A DNA stretch of 64,000 nt from positions 1-64,000 of the forward strand of contig NZ_SORE01000013.1 of the NCBI RefSeq assembly GCF_004366595.1, written 5' to 3'. Position numbers and translations under genes: made by a program. The notes under the pieces were generated by a model that was not told where the DNA came from, did no database searches, and was given only the letters and a program-made list of their open reading frames with translations. Below, piece after piece: positions 1 to 8,585 of this stretch. This stretch comes from Paraburkholderia rhizosphaerae (GTDB lineage: Bacteria; Pseudomonadota; Gammaproteobacteria; Burkholderiales; Burkholderiaceae). Numbering within the stretch: the stretch's first letter is position 1; the number at the start of each line of letters is the position of its first letter.

Positions 1-167
1 GTCGCGACGCCCGCTTCCTTCAGCCGCACCGCTTCTTCCACCGCGATTTCGTCGAACGGGTTCATCGACATCTTTACGTTCGCAATGTCCACGCCCGTGT
101 TGTCCGATTTCACGCGCACCTTCACGTTGTAATCGACCACCCTTTTGACTGGCACCAGAATTTTCAT
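1..167 (-). CDS. etfB: Electron transfer flavoprotein beta subunit, N-terminal part (cut by window edge)
   Basis: Fifty-five codons are visible before the left window edge. The protein opens MKILVPVKRVVDYNVKVR and continues with a stretch containing NVKMSMNPFDEIAVEEA, the conserved N-terminus of EtfB. EtfB pairs with EtfA in the cytoplasm, binds AMP and FAD, and carries electrons from acyl-CoA dehydrogenases to ETF-ubiquinone oxidoreductase. The ATG at 165-167 is the natural start because the family begins MKILV. etfA is expected just beyond the left edge. A consensus -10 box lies about 40 bp upstream. The family call is secure; nothing can be said about the C-terminus. Confidence 0.93.
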   Translation of the reverse strand, partial: MKILVPVKRVVDYNVKVRVKSDNTGVDIANVKMSMNPFDEIAVEEAVRLKEAGVA

Positions 168-477
168 GCACACGCTCCAAAGTTACGAATACGTCAAGCT
201 GACGGACATTATAACGACAGCCCCCACGCGACTCGCCGGCGCCTCCGGCAAGACCGCACCACACGCAGTGAAGTTCAAGGGAACCACGTTCACCGACAGC
301 GTGACGACAATAGCGAACGATCGTACTATTTAATCTCAAAAATGGTCGGCGCGCCACCGTCGCGTTTGACTGGCGCCTCTAGCCTGCCCGTCGATGTCTC
401 GACGGGGCCGCCGCCGCTCACTACCGCAGCACCGCATTGCGCGTCGTGTCGGATGAGTTGCCCGACCCACGCGACCG
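168..477. other. Gene-free gap between etfB and the met transporter remnant
   Basis: I find no convincing gene here. The gap holds the etfB promoter candidate and a perfect 8-bp hairpin (CCCGTCGA at 387-394, TGTC loop, TCGACGGG at 399-406) without a T-run. In complete metNIQ loci the lipoprotein gene metQ follows metI; no metQ-like reading frame is recognisable in this gap, in keeping with loss of the whole transporter. Confidence 0.6.
208..236 (-). promoter_or_regulatory. Candidate sigma-70 promoter for etfB
   Basis: On the minus strand a perfect TATAAT lies at 213-208, about 40 nt before the etfB start codon. The hexamer 17 bp upstream (236-231) reads GCGAGT, a poor -35 match. This is a sequence match only. 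Confidence 0.35.
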
Positions 478-1196
478 CTATTTATGGCTCAACCGCCACG
501 CAAGCCAGTCGCCGAACGACTGCACGAGCTGCACGAAGACGATCAATATCACAACCACCGCCAGCATCACTTCGGGCAAAAACCGCCGATACCCGTAGCG
601 AATGCCAAGAACGCCGAGCCCGCCGCCGCCGATCGCACCCGCCATCGCCGAGTAGCCGGCCAGCGACACGAGGGTGATCGTCAACCCCGCGGCGACGCCC
701 GGCAGCGACTCAGGCAGCAGCACCTTGAGCACGATCTGACCGGTGGTCGCGCCCATCGTCCACGCGGCTTCGATCAGGCCGTGGTCGACTTCGCGCAGTG
801 CGATTTCGACGAGTCGCGCGATAAACGGCGCGGTGGCAATCGCCAGCGGCAGTTCCTGCGCGATCACATCGCCGATCAACGCGCGCATCACGTCGTGATG
901 CGGCTGAAGCAACACGTCGATCACCTTGCCCTGTTCGACGACGCGTCCGGCATCGAGCACCGCGACGCGATCGCACACCTGCTTGATCACGTCCATCTGA
1001 TGCATGATCAGCACGACGGTCAGCCCGAGGTCGCATTGATGCGCTTAAGCAGATCGAGAATCGCGCCCGTGGTTTCCGGGTCGAGCGCCGACGTGGCCTC
1101 GTCGGACAGCAACACCTTCCGCTTGCTCGCAAGCGCGCGTGCAATGCCGACGCGCTGCTTGTGGCCGCGGCTGATCCGCGACGGGTAGCGGTCTAT
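478..1196 (-). pseudogene. Decayed D-methionine ABC transporter remnant: truncated MetN fused to truncated MetI
   Basis: The upstream part (about 1196-1015) encodes a MetN ATPase fragment with KQRVGIARALAS and a Walker B stretch KVLLSDEATSALD. The Walker A half is missing, and the ABC signature has decayed to ISRGHKQ from the family's LSGGQ. The frame is lost near 1020-1040: an ORF stops after NATSG, while the next frame continues as LGLTVVLIMHQMD, consistent with a one-base deletion. That frame runs to GDVIAQELP of MetN and passes directly, with no MetN C-terminal domain, into the last ~120 residues of the permease MetI (EIALREVDHGLIEAAWTMGA, then SAMAGAIGGGGLG). So MetN has lost both ends and MetI its N-terminus. 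A functional transporter is not possible from this locus. Confidence 0.88.
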
Positions 1197-1334
1197 TGCG
1201 CACGAGCGTCGCGCGCTCCGGCAATCGCCCACGCGGCTCTTATTCGGATTTGGTCTGCAATGTTACTGGACGCGGGTCATGCGCTTTAATAATCGTTTTT
1301 GATTTTTTCATAACCGCATGGAATTAGCGCAGCG

Positions 1335-2177
1335 CTAGCGCGGCCAATCCGGCGGTCGCTTGTCGACAAATGCCTGCACGCCTTCAAGTGCGGATTCTTT
1401 CATCATGTTGCACGCCATCGTCTGGCCGGCGAGTTGATACGCAGCCTCGACGCCCATGTCGAGTTGACGATAGAACAGCGTCTTACCCGCGCTGACCGCG
1501 TCGCGCGGCTTCGCGCAAATGCTCGCGGCCAGTGCGGCGATTTCCGCATCGAGCCCATCCAGCGGCACCACGCGATTGACCAGCCCTTGATGCTTTGCGG
1601 CCAACGCGTCGATAAATTCTCCGGTCAGCAGCATTTCAAGCGCGGGCTTTGCCAACAGATTGCGCGACAGCGGCACCGACGGCGTCGAACAGAACAGACC
1701 AAGGTTGACGCCCGAGGTCGCAAAACGCGCGGTATCGGCAGCCACCGCGAGATCGCACATCGCGACCAGCTGACAGCCCGCCGCGGTTGCGACGCCATGC
1801 ACGCGCGCGATCACCGGTTGCGGCAGCCGCCGGATCGTCAGCATCATCTTCGTGCAGCGCGCGAAAAGGGCCTGGTAGTAGTCAAGTGAAGGCGCGGCAC
1901 GCATTTCCTTCAGATCATGTCCGGCGCAAAATGCGCGGCCCGCGCCCGCGAGCACGACGACGCGCGCATCGGACGTTTCGAGCGCGGCAAGTTCGGTATG
2001 GAGCGCATCGAGCAGCGCCTCGGACAGCGCATTGAACGCGGCGGGCCGGTTCAGCATCAAGCGCACGACGCCGGGCGTGCCGAATGCATCGTAGGTCACG
2101 TTGACGAGCGGGCCGGAATCGGGCGCGATCGCGCGTTCCGGGTGAGCATGCGATTGCGGTTGGAACGGCGCGCCCAT
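1335..2177 (-). CDS. Enoyl-CoA hydratase/isomerase family protein, ECHDC3-like
   Basis: This 280-residue crotonase-fold protein carries the first oxyanion-hole segment CAGHDLKEM (residues 84-92) and the second near GVATAAGCQL (128-137). GHDLKEM resembles the ECHDC3-like subgroup. The two glutamates used by true enoyl-CoA hydratases are not seen: the first lies at Gln136 in AGCQL, and the second region reads SGVNLGLFCSTPSV. Hydratase activity is therefore doubtful and the real acyl-CoA reaction is unknown. The ATG at 2177 has a GGAG motif upstream. It lies 48 bp after the deacetylase-family gene on the same strand, so the two are probably co-transcribed. Confidence 0.85.
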   Translation of the reverse strand: MGAPFQPQSHAHPERAIAPDSGPLVNVTYDAFGTPGVVRLMLNRPAAFNALSEALLDALHTELAALETSDARVVVLAGAGRAFCAGHDLKEMRAAPSLDYYQALFARCTKMMLTIRRLPQPVIARVHGVATAAGCQLVAMCDLAVAADTARFATSGVNLGLFCSTPSVPLSRNLLAKPALEMLLTGEFIDALAAKHQGLVNRVVPLDGLDAEIAALAASICAKPRDAVSAGKTLFYRQLDMGVEAAYQLAGQTMACNMMKESALEGVQAFVDKRPPDWPR

Positions 2178-2225
2178 GTCGGTCTCCGTGGTATGCGTGC
2201 GCCCGGATGCGCACGCATCCGCGGC

Positions 2226-3149
2226 TCACAGTCCGGCGAGCGCCTTCACATGCGCGACAACGCTGCGCCCCAATGCCGACAGGTTATACCCGCCTTCGAG
2301 ACAACTGACGATCCGCCCCTTCGCGTACCGGTCCGCGATATGGCGAATCTGTTCGGTGAGCCACGTGTAGTCGTCCTCCACGAGCCCGAGATTGCCGAGG
2401 TCGTCTTCGCGGTGCGCATCGAACCCCGCCGACACGAACACCATTTGCGGTTTGAACTCGTGTAGCCGCGGCAGCCACAGCAGATCGACCGCTTCGCGCA
2501 CCGCAATGCCTTTTGAGCGAGCCGGGATCGGCACGTTGACCATGTTCTTCGCCTGGTTCTCGGTGCCGCTGTACGGATAGAACGGATGTTGAAAGATGCT
2601 GCACATCAGCACGCGCGGGTCACCCGAAAAGGCGGCTTCGGTTCCGTTGCCGTGATGCACATCGAAGTCGACGACCGCGACGCGCTCGAGCCCATGCACG
2701 TCGAGTGCATGACGCGCGGCAATCGCGACGTTGTTGAAAAAGCAGAAGCCCATCGCGCGCGCCGGCTCCGCATGGTGTCCGGGCGGCCGCACGCTGCAGA
2801 ACGCATTGTCGAACCGGCCGGCGATCACCGCGTCGGTAGCCGCGACCGCCGCGCCTGCCGCGCGCAACGCAGCCTGCAGCGAATGCGGGTTCATCGATGT
2901 GTCGGGGTCGATCGCCGCGTAGCCTTCGATTGGCGCGGTGCGGCGGATATGGTCGATATGCGCCTGCGTATGCACGCGCAGCAAGTCCGCTTCATCGACA
3001 AGCGGTGGCGACTCGCGCTCGATGAGCGCGTCGATGCGGCCGGCAATCAACTGATCTTCGATCGCCTGCAGACGCGCCGGACATTCGGGATGCCAGTGTC
3101 CCATCTCGTGCTTCAGACAGTCCGCATGGGTATAGAAACCGGTTGCCAT
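2226..3149 (-). CDS. Histone deacetylase family protein (class II-like zinc amidohydrolase)
   Basis: With the ATG at 3149 the protein has 307 residues and begins MATGFYTHADC. The HDAC-fold signatures appear in order: RPPGHHAE (121-128), the zinc-binding DFDVHHGNGTE (161-171), AGFDAH (241-246) and EGGYN (285-289, with the transition-state tyrosine). Bacterial members remove acetyl or other acyl groups from lysines, polyamines or other amides; the substrate cannot be read from sequence. The upstream in-frame ATG at 3320 would add 57 residues with no family character, so the shorter start is preferred. It is the first gene of a probable two-gene operon with the ECHDC3-like protein. Confidence 0.9.
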   Translation of the reverse strand: MATGFYTHADCLKHEMGHWHPECPARLQAIEDQLIAGRIDALIERESPPLVDEADLLRVHTQAHIDHIRRTAPIEGYAAIDPDTSMNPHSLQAALRAAGAAVAATDAVIAGRFDNAFCSVRPPGHHAEPARAMGFCFFNNVAIAARHALDVHGLERVAVVDFDVHHGNGTEAAFSGDPRVLMCSIFQHPFYPYSGTENQAKNMVNVPIPARSKGIAVREAVDLLWLPRLHEFKPQMVFVSAGFDAHREDDLGNLGLVEDDYTWLTEQIRHIADRYAKGRIVSCLEGGYNLSALGRSVVAHVKALAGL

Positions 3150-3369
3150 CAGTCGTTGCCTTGTGTTGCCGTGGAATGCGCCGCGGCGCCACACGCGGCA
3201 TATTGCCAACTTACCACAGCATGCGTTCTGGCCGCTTGTTGCAATGCTCTTGCATGATTTCGCCTGACCATCGTCGGGTATACTGCGCCGGATCGCTTTT
3301 GCACACATTCGTGCATCCACGCATGCTTCGTCACTGATCTGTCAAATCCGCATCGCACCTCACGACCTT

Positions 3370-4650
3370 ATGACCGATAAGCCTGCCTTGCCCGCTCTGC
3401 CCGCACGATACCGGCTACGCACCGCATCTCTCGCTGCCGCACTATCCATCGTCGCATCGTGCATGTTCGCGGCAGCCGGCCCGGCCGAAGCGCAGACGCC
3501 CGCCGCAAGCCCGTTGCGGAAACCGCGCATCGTGATCGCGCAAGGTCAGCCGCAAGCGCCGGTGCAACAGGGCCAGACGTTCGAGGAAGAGATCATCCCG
3601 CAGCGCTACGCGAACAACGGCGACGTCGATGCGTTTATCGACGATATGGTCGCGCGCTTCGACTTCGACCCGGCGGTGCTGCACGACCTGTTTTCACGCG
3701 TCAGCTATTCGGCTACCGCGGTCAAGCTGGTAACGCCCGCACCGACGCCGGCGGTCAAGAACTGGCGCGCGTACCAGGGGCGCTTTCTCGACGCGGTGCG
3801 CATCAATGCGGGCGTCAAATTCTGGCGCAACAATCAGGCGACGCTGCAGCGCGCGTACGAGCAGTTCGGGGTGCCGCCGGAAGTAATCGTCGGGATCATC
3901 GGCGTCGAGACGATTTACGGCCGCTATATGGGCAACTTCCGCGTGCTCGATGCGCTGACCACGCTCACGTTCGACTACCCGAACACGCCGAATCGCGCGG
4001 AACGCGAAGCGACGTTTCGCAAGAACCTCGCAGACTTTCTCGTCTGGACGCGCGACTCGCAAGTCGACCCGACCTCGGTGCTCGGCTCGTACACCGGCGC
4101 GATCGGCATTCCGCAGTTCCTGCCGAGCAGCATCGTCCAGTATGCGGTCGACTACGATGGCGACGGCTCGATCGATCTGCGCACCAGCCAGGCCGACGCA
4201 ATCGGCAGTGTCGCGAACTATCTGAAGCAGAACGGCTGGGAAACGGGACGGCCCGTGGTGTGGAATATCGCGACTGACGTCGGCAGCCTCGGTATCGCGC
4301 AGGCAGCGGCGAACGGCCAGCCCGAGCCGCATTGGTCGCTCGAGCAACTGCTGCGCGCCGGCATGCTGATGAACGAGCCGTCGCTCGATACCGCGGCCGA
4401 AGCGGGAACGCCGGTGACGGTGGTCGATCTGCCGTCGCCGGGACTGCCGACCCAGTATGTGCTGGGACTCAAGAACTTCTACGTGCTGACACGTTATAAC
4501 CGCAGCTTTTTCTATGCGCTTGCGGTGTATCAGCTGGGTCAGCGGATCAAGTCGCAGCTTGCGGCGACCAGCGATCTGAATTCGAACGGCGTCGGCGCGT
4601 CAGCGCCTGCGCCTGCTCCAGGCGTTGCGCCGGCGCCCGCGATGCAGTGA
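3370..4650 (+). CDS. mltB: Membrane-bound lytic murein transglycosylase B family protein
   Basis: The 426-residue product has an N-terminal signal region ending near AGPAEA-QT (about residue 41), so it acts in the periplasm. The catalytic region reads GVPPEVIVGIIGVETIYGR, with Glu180 as the general acid. Downstream GAIGIPQFLPSS (243-254) and the calcium-loop-like DYDGDGSIDL (261-270) are typical of MltB. The enzyme cleaves the MurNAc-GlcNAc bond of peptidoglycan, leaving a 1,6-anhydro end. No clear lipobox is visible, so it may be soluble like the Slt35 form. The C-terminus is Ala/Pro-rich. It is transcribed convergently with cysM. Confidence 0.93.
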   Translation: MTDKPALPALPARYRLRTASLAAALSIVASCMFAAAGPAEAQTPAASPLRKPRIVIAQGQPQAPVQQGQTFEEEIIPQRYANNGDVDAFIDDMVARFDFDPAVLHDLFSRVSYSATAVKLVTPAPTPAVKNWRAYQGRFLDAVRINAGVKFWRNNQATLQRAYEQFGVPPEVIVGIIGVETIYGRYMGNFRVLDALTTLTFDYPNTPNRAEREATFRKNLADFLVWTRDSQVDPTSVLGSYTGAIGIPQFLPSSIVQYAVDYDGDGSIDLRTSQADAIGSVANYLKQNGWETGRPVVWNIATDVGSLGIAQAAANGQPEPHWSLEQLLRAGMLMNEPSLDTAAEAGTPVTVVDLPSPGLPTQYVLGLKNFYVLTRYNRSFFYALAVYQLGQRIKSQLAATSDLNSNGVGASAPAPAPGVAPAPAMQ

Positions 4651-4708
4651 CGGTCGAACACGGCGCGCACGCACGCAACGGTTAGTGCCCGGATAACAAA
4701 AAGCGCAA

Positions 4709-4745
4709 AAGCGCCTGCAACGAGCTTCCGTTGCAGGCGCTTTTT
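4709..4745. terminator. Bidirectional intrinsic terminator between mltB and cysM
   Basis: A perfect 12-bp stem (GCGCCTGCAACG at 4711-4722, CGTTGCAGGCGC at 4729-4740) with a 6-nt loop is followed by TTTTT. An A-rich flank on the left gives a T-run for the minus strand too, so it can end both convergent genes. Confidence 0.9.
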
Positions 4746-4790
4746 GCTGATTTAAACCACGGACCCGAGTCAAAGACTCAAGTCAACGGA

Positions 4791-5693
4791 TCAAGCGGGA
4801 AACACGCCGGTCGACAGATAACGGTCGCCGCGATCGCAGACGATAAATACGATCGTTGCGTTTTCAACCTGCCGCGCGATACGCAGCGCGACTTCACACG
4901 CGCCGCCTGACGAGATCCCGCAAAAGATACCTTCGACCGCCGCCATCCGGCGCGCGGTCGATTCAGACGCGGCCTGGCTCACGTTCTCAACGCGATCAAC
5001 GCGGCTGCGATCGAATATTTTCGGCAGATAGGCTTCCGGCCATTTGCGGATACCCGGAATGCGCGAGCCCTCCTCAGGTTGCGCGCCGACAATTTCGATG
5101 TTCGGATTCTGTTCCTTCAGATACTGCGACACGCCCATGATCGTGCCTGTCGTACCCATCGCGGAGACGAAGTGCGTAATGCGCCCCTCGGTATCGCGCC
5201 AGATTTCCGGGCCGGTCGCTTCGTAGTGGGCGAGCGGATTGTCCGGGTTGCCGAACTGGTCGAGGATGATGCCCTTGCCTTCGCGCTGCATCTGTTCGGC
5301 GAGATCGCGTGCGTACTCCATGCCACCGGTCTGCGGTGTCAGCACAATTTTCGCGCCGTACGCGGCCATGCTTTGCCTGCGCTCGAGCGACAGGTCTTCC
5401 GGCATCACGAGCACCATCTTGTAGCCACGCATCGCCGCGGCCATCGCCAGCGCGATACCGGTGTTGCCGCTCGTTGCTTCGATCAGCGTGTCGCCCTGCT
5501 TGATGCGGCCGCGCGCTTCCGCTTTCTTGATCATCGATAGCGCCGGCCTGTCTTTCACCGAACCCGCCGGATTGTTGCCTTCGAGCTTGCCGAGCACGAC
5601 ATTGTTGCGGCCGCGGATCTCGTCGTCGACAAGGCGCACGAGTTGCACGAGCGGCGTGTTGCCGATCGTGTCTTCAATCGTTTTGTAAGTCAT
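4791..5693 (-). CDS. cysM: Cysteine synthase B (O-acetylserine sulfhydrylase)
   Basis: The 300-residue PLP enzyme begins MTYKTIEDTIGNTPLVQL. The Schiff-base lysine is Lys47 in NPAGSVKDRP, the phosphate/substrate loop is TSGNTG (74-79), and GTTGTIMG is present further on. It makes L-cysteine from O-acetylserine and sulfide or thiosulfate in the cytoplasm. EGNNPAGSVKDR and the shorter length favour CysM over CysK. The ATG at 5693 is chosen because the upstream in-frame extension has no family character. Confidence 0.94.
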   Translation of the reverse strand: MTYKTIEDTIGNTPLVQLVRLVDDEIRGRNNVVLGKLEGNNPAGSVKDRPALSMIKKAEARGRIKQGDTLIEATSGNTGIALAMAAAMRGYKMVLVMPEDLSLERRQSMAAYGAKIVLTPQTGGMEYARDLAEQMQREGKGIILDQFGNPDNPLAHYEATGPEIWRDTEGRITHFVSAMGTTGTIMGVSQYLKEQNPNIEIVGAQPEEGSRIPGIRKWPEAYLPKIFDRSRVDRVENVSQAASESTARRMAAVEGIFCGISSGGACEVALRIARQVENATIVFIVCDRGDRYLSTGVFPA

Positions 5694-5834
5694 GTCGGTT
5701 GCGTACGGATGGTGCACGTAGGGTCTCTGATGCACCGATTCTAAACCACGCTGCGCGAGCCTGCCCGCGATGCGGTGCGTCGAAAGTTTCGCGGCTGGCT
5801 CTATCGATGTGGGAGGCGGCGCGAACGGTCGACG

Positions 5835-5862
5835 CAAAAAGCCCGCGACCAAAGCCGCGGGA
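5835..5862 (-). terminator. Intrinsic terminator after the ComEA-like gene
   Basis: On the minus strand CCCGCG, an 8-nt loop and CGCGGG (5861-5842) are followed by CTTTTTG. It lies downstream of the HhH protein gene and upstream of cysM. Confidence 0.7.
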
Positions 5863-5980
5863 GCCAGTCATCCGAAATGACAGCTGAAGGAGTCAACGTA
5901 TCGGCTCCAGCCGGAATAAGCAGATTTGTTCAGGCAATCGGGCACGCGTGCGACTCAGACATACACGTGTGCCCGCACGG

Positions 5981-6343
5981 CTATTTCTTCACGACCACCG
6001 CCGTTTCGGCCTTTCCAACCGGCGCGGCCTTCGTGTTTGCAGAAGCCGCATTCTGCGCGCCAGAAGCAGCGACAGCCGGTGCGCTAGCGCCGATCGCGAG
6101 TCCCTCCGCCTGCAGGCGCTCGACCGTGTGGCCGCCCATGCCCTTGACGCGCTTCGCGAGATCCGGCCCATCCTTGAACGGCCCATGCGCTTCACGCTCA
6201 TCGAGGATCGACTTGGCCTTCGCCGGGCCGATACCTTTGATCGTGCGCAGCGCTTCCTCATTCGCGGTGTTAACGTCGACCACCGCGTACGCTTGACCGA
6301 ATGCGGCCAGCATCGCCGCGGTAACCAGAATTTTTCGAAGCAT
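5981..6343 (-). CDS. ComEA-like helix-hairpin-helix DNA-binding protein, exported
   Basis: This 120-residue protein begins with a signal peptide (MLRKILVTAAMLAAFGQAYA) followed by a ComEA-type helix-hairpin-helix core: DVNTANEEALRTIKGIGPAK and the second hairpin around VKGMGGHTVERL. ComEA-like proteins bind DNA in the periplasm and help pull it in during transformation. Here the core is followed by an Ala-rich tail ending VVVKK. The start ATG at 6343 has a strong AGGGAGG Shine-Dalgarno. No other competence genes are beside it, so a competence role is inference from the family. Confidence 0.85.
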   Translation of the reverse strand: MLRKILVTAAMLAAFGQAYAVVDVNTANEEALRTIKGIGPAKAKSILDEREAHGPFKDGPDLAKRVKGMGGHTVERLQAEGLAIGASAPAVAASGAQNAASANTKAAPVGKAETAVVVKK

Positions 6344-6465
6344 GTGAAACCTCCCTAACTCAACTTGCTCAACTGACGCAATCAACCTTAACCGCGCCGA
6401 TTTCAACTGCGGGCCGGCGAAGATCACCGACCGCAGGAGCTAGTTTAGAGAGGTATGCGAACGAT

Positions 6466-7458
6466 TTACACCTGGCCGAATAGCCAGCGCACGTAACGAT
6501 CGACACCTTCCTGCACCGTCAGGAAAGGCGCGTCGTAGCCTGCCGCGCGCAGCTTCGTGAGGTCCGCCTGCGTGAAACACTGGTATTTGCCGCGCAACGC
6601 ATCCGGAAACGGCACGTACTCAATTAGCCCACGCTGCACCAGTTCCGCGAGCGACACGGCCGGCTCATGATTGAGCGCACGCAGCGTATTGACCACCGTC
6701 GACGCGATATCGTTGAACGGCTGTGCACGGCCGGTGCCGAGGTTGAAGATGCCAGACTTTTCAGGGTGATCGAAGAAGAACAGATTCACTTTCGCGACGT
6801 CTTCGACCGAGACAAAGTCGCGCGTTTGCTGGCCGGCTGCATAGCCGTTGTACTCGCCGAACAGCTTGACCTTGCCCTCGGCACGGAACTGATTGAAGTT
6901 GTGGAACGCGACCGACGCCATCCGCTCCTTGTGCGATTCGCGCGGCCCGTACACGTTGAAATAGCGAAAGCCCGCAATCTGCGACTTCGCGGTGGGCAGC
7001 ACGCGGCGGATTACCTGATCGAACAGGAATTTCGAGTAGCCGTACACGTTGAGCGGCCGCTCGAACTCGCGCTCTTCGACGAAACGGTCCGAGCCGCCGT
7101 AGGTCGCCGCCGACGATGCATACAGGAACTGCACACCCTGTGCGAGACACGCATCGAGCACCGCACGGCTGTAGCGGAAGTTGTTGTCCATCATGTAGCG
7201 GCCGTTGTGCTCCATCGTGTCGGAGCAAGCGCCTTCATGGAACACCGCGCGCACCTTGCCGAAATCGCCGCGCGCGAAGCGTTCGACGAACTCGGTCTTG
7301 TCAAGGTAATCGTCGATCTCACAGTCGATCAGATTCCTGAACTTGTCCGCGCGCGTCAGGTTATCGACCGCGATGATCCGGTGTTCGCCGCGTTCGTTGA
7401 GCGCCTTGACGAGATTGCTGCCGATAAAGCCGGCCGCGCCGGTGACGATGAGAGTCAT
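6466..7458 (-). CDS. hldD: ADP-L-glycero-D-manno-heptose 6-epimerase
   Basis: The 330-residue SDR-family epimerase has the NADP-binding motif TGAAGFIGSNLV at its N-terminus and the Tyr139-x3-Lys143 catalytic pair in NVYGYSKF. It converts ADP-D,D-heptose to ADP-L,D-heptose for the LPS inner core. The stretch FRYFNVYGPRESHK is typical of HldD. Start ATG is at 7458; the 37-residue upstream extension in the same frame lacks similarity. It follows the heptose kinase gene hldA and ugd in one direction, making a sugar-nucleotide/LPS group. Confidence 0.95.
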   Translation of the reverse strand: MTLIVTGAAGFIGSNLVKALNERGEHRIIAVDNLTRADKFRNLIDCEIDDYLDKTEFVERFARGDFGKVRAVFHEGACSDTMEHNGRYMMDNNFRYSRAVLDACLAQGVQFLYASSAATYGGSDRFVEEREFERPLNVYGYSKFLFDQVIRRVLPTAKSQIAGFRYFNVYGPRESHKERMASVAFHNFNQFRAEGKVKLFGEYNGYAAGQQTRDFVSVEDVAKVNLFFFDHPEKSGIFNLGTGRAQPFNDIASTVVNTLRALNHEPAVSLAELVQRGLIEYVPFPDALRGKYQCFTQADLTKLRAAGYDAPFLTVQEGVDRYVRWLFGQV

Positions 7459-7565
7459 GGTCGTCCCTGCCAGATGGGAGTAAATGGGCAAATATGATGA
7501 GCGGATCGGCGCCGCCGCGCGCCGCATCGTGTTCGACGCAGCGTCGCGGTTGGCGGCGCACGCGA

Positions 7566-8585
7566 TCAATGTGGCTGAAAGAGTTCGTCGTAGTCGACCG
7601 TCGCGGTGCCGAGTTTGCCGACCACGATGCCCGCTGCGCGATTCGCAAGCGACACGGCTTCGACGAGCGGCAGGCCCGCGCCGAGCATCACCGCGAGCGT
7701 GGCAATCACGGTGTCGCCCGCGCCCGACACATCATACACTTCGCGTGCCACCGCCGAAGCGTGCAGCACGCCTTCATTCGCGAACAGCGTCATGCCCTCT
7801 TCGGAACGCGTGAGCAGCAACGCGGCGATATCGAGGTCAGCGCGCAGTTTCGTCACGCGTGCAAGCAGGTCCGCCTCCGATTTCCACTGACCGACCACCT
7901 CGCGCAGCTCCGCGCGGTTCGGTGTGATCAGCGTTGCACCGCGATAGCGTTCCCATTCGTCGCCCTTCGGGTCGACCAGCACCGGCTTGCCGACCGCGCG
8001 CGCTTTTTCCATCATCTTCGTCACGTGCGTCAAGCCGCCCTTCGCGTAATCGGACATCAGGATCACGTCGTGCGCGGGAAGCAGCGCATCGAAGCGCGCG
8101 AGACCCGCGAGCAGCGCTTCGTGCGCGGGCAGATTTTCAAAGTCGACTCGCAACAGCTGTTGCTGACGCGACAGCACACGCAGCTTGATCGTGGTCGGCA
8201 AAGCGGGATCGCGCTCGAGATACGGGTCCACGCCGCTATCGCCGAGCAGTTGCACGATCCGCTCGCCCGGCTCGTCGTGGCCGACCACACACAGCAGCCC
8301 CGCGTTCGCACCTAGCGCCGCGATATTGCGTGCGACGTTCGCGGCGCCGCCCAGCCGGTCTTCCTGCCGCTGCACATGCACGACCGGCACTGGCGCTTCC
8401 GGCGAAATCCGGTTGACATCGCCGAACCAGTAGCGATCGAGCATCACGTCGCCGACCACCAGCACGCGCGCGCGCGCGAGCTGTTCACGCGGCACCACGC
8501 CTGCTTCAGGCACCGGCGTCGCGGTATCGAGGATCGAATCACGCACGGCGGGCGCCGTCGGTTGTAACTTCGGTTGCTGCGACAT
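7566..8585 (-). CDS. hldA: D-glycero-beta-D-manno-heptose-7-phosphate kinase (monofunctional)
   Basis: This PfkB/ribokinase-type protein has 339 residues from ATG 8585. RLGGAANVARNIAALG (78-93) and the ATP/catalytic loop DVSGAGDT (285-292, base Asp291) mark the family. It phosphorylates heptose-7-phosphate to the 1,7-bisphosphate for LPS core synthesis. The C-terminal nucleotidyltransferase domain of the E. coli fusion HldE is absent, so a separate HldC is expected elsewhere. No good Shine-Dalgarno is seen; an in-frame ATG at 8618 is the alternative. The 5' end overlaps the end of ugd by about 47 bp, which indicates translational coupling. Confidence 0.92.
   Translation of the reverse strand: MSQQPKLQPTAPAVRDSILDTATPVPEAGVVPREQLARARVLVVGDVMLDRYWFGDVNRISPEAPVPVVHVQRQEDRLGGAANVARNIAALGANAGLLCVVGHDEPGERIVQLLGDSGVDPYLERDPALPTTIKLRVLSRQQQLLRVDFENLPAHEALLAGLARFDALLPAHDVILMSDYAKGGLTHVTKMMEKARAVGKPVLVDPKGDEWERYRGATLITPNRAELREVVGQWKSEADLLARVTKLRADLDIAALLLTRSEEGMTLFANEGVLHASAVAREVYDVSGAGDTVIATLAVMLGAGLPLVEAVSLANRAAGIVVGKLGTATVDYDELFQPH

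Noticed and set aside
342..677. Plus-strand frame in the etfB-metN gap
   Set aside because: Low-complexity, Pro/Arg/Ser-rich, no ribosome site, and it overlaps the recognisable MetI remnant on the other strand.
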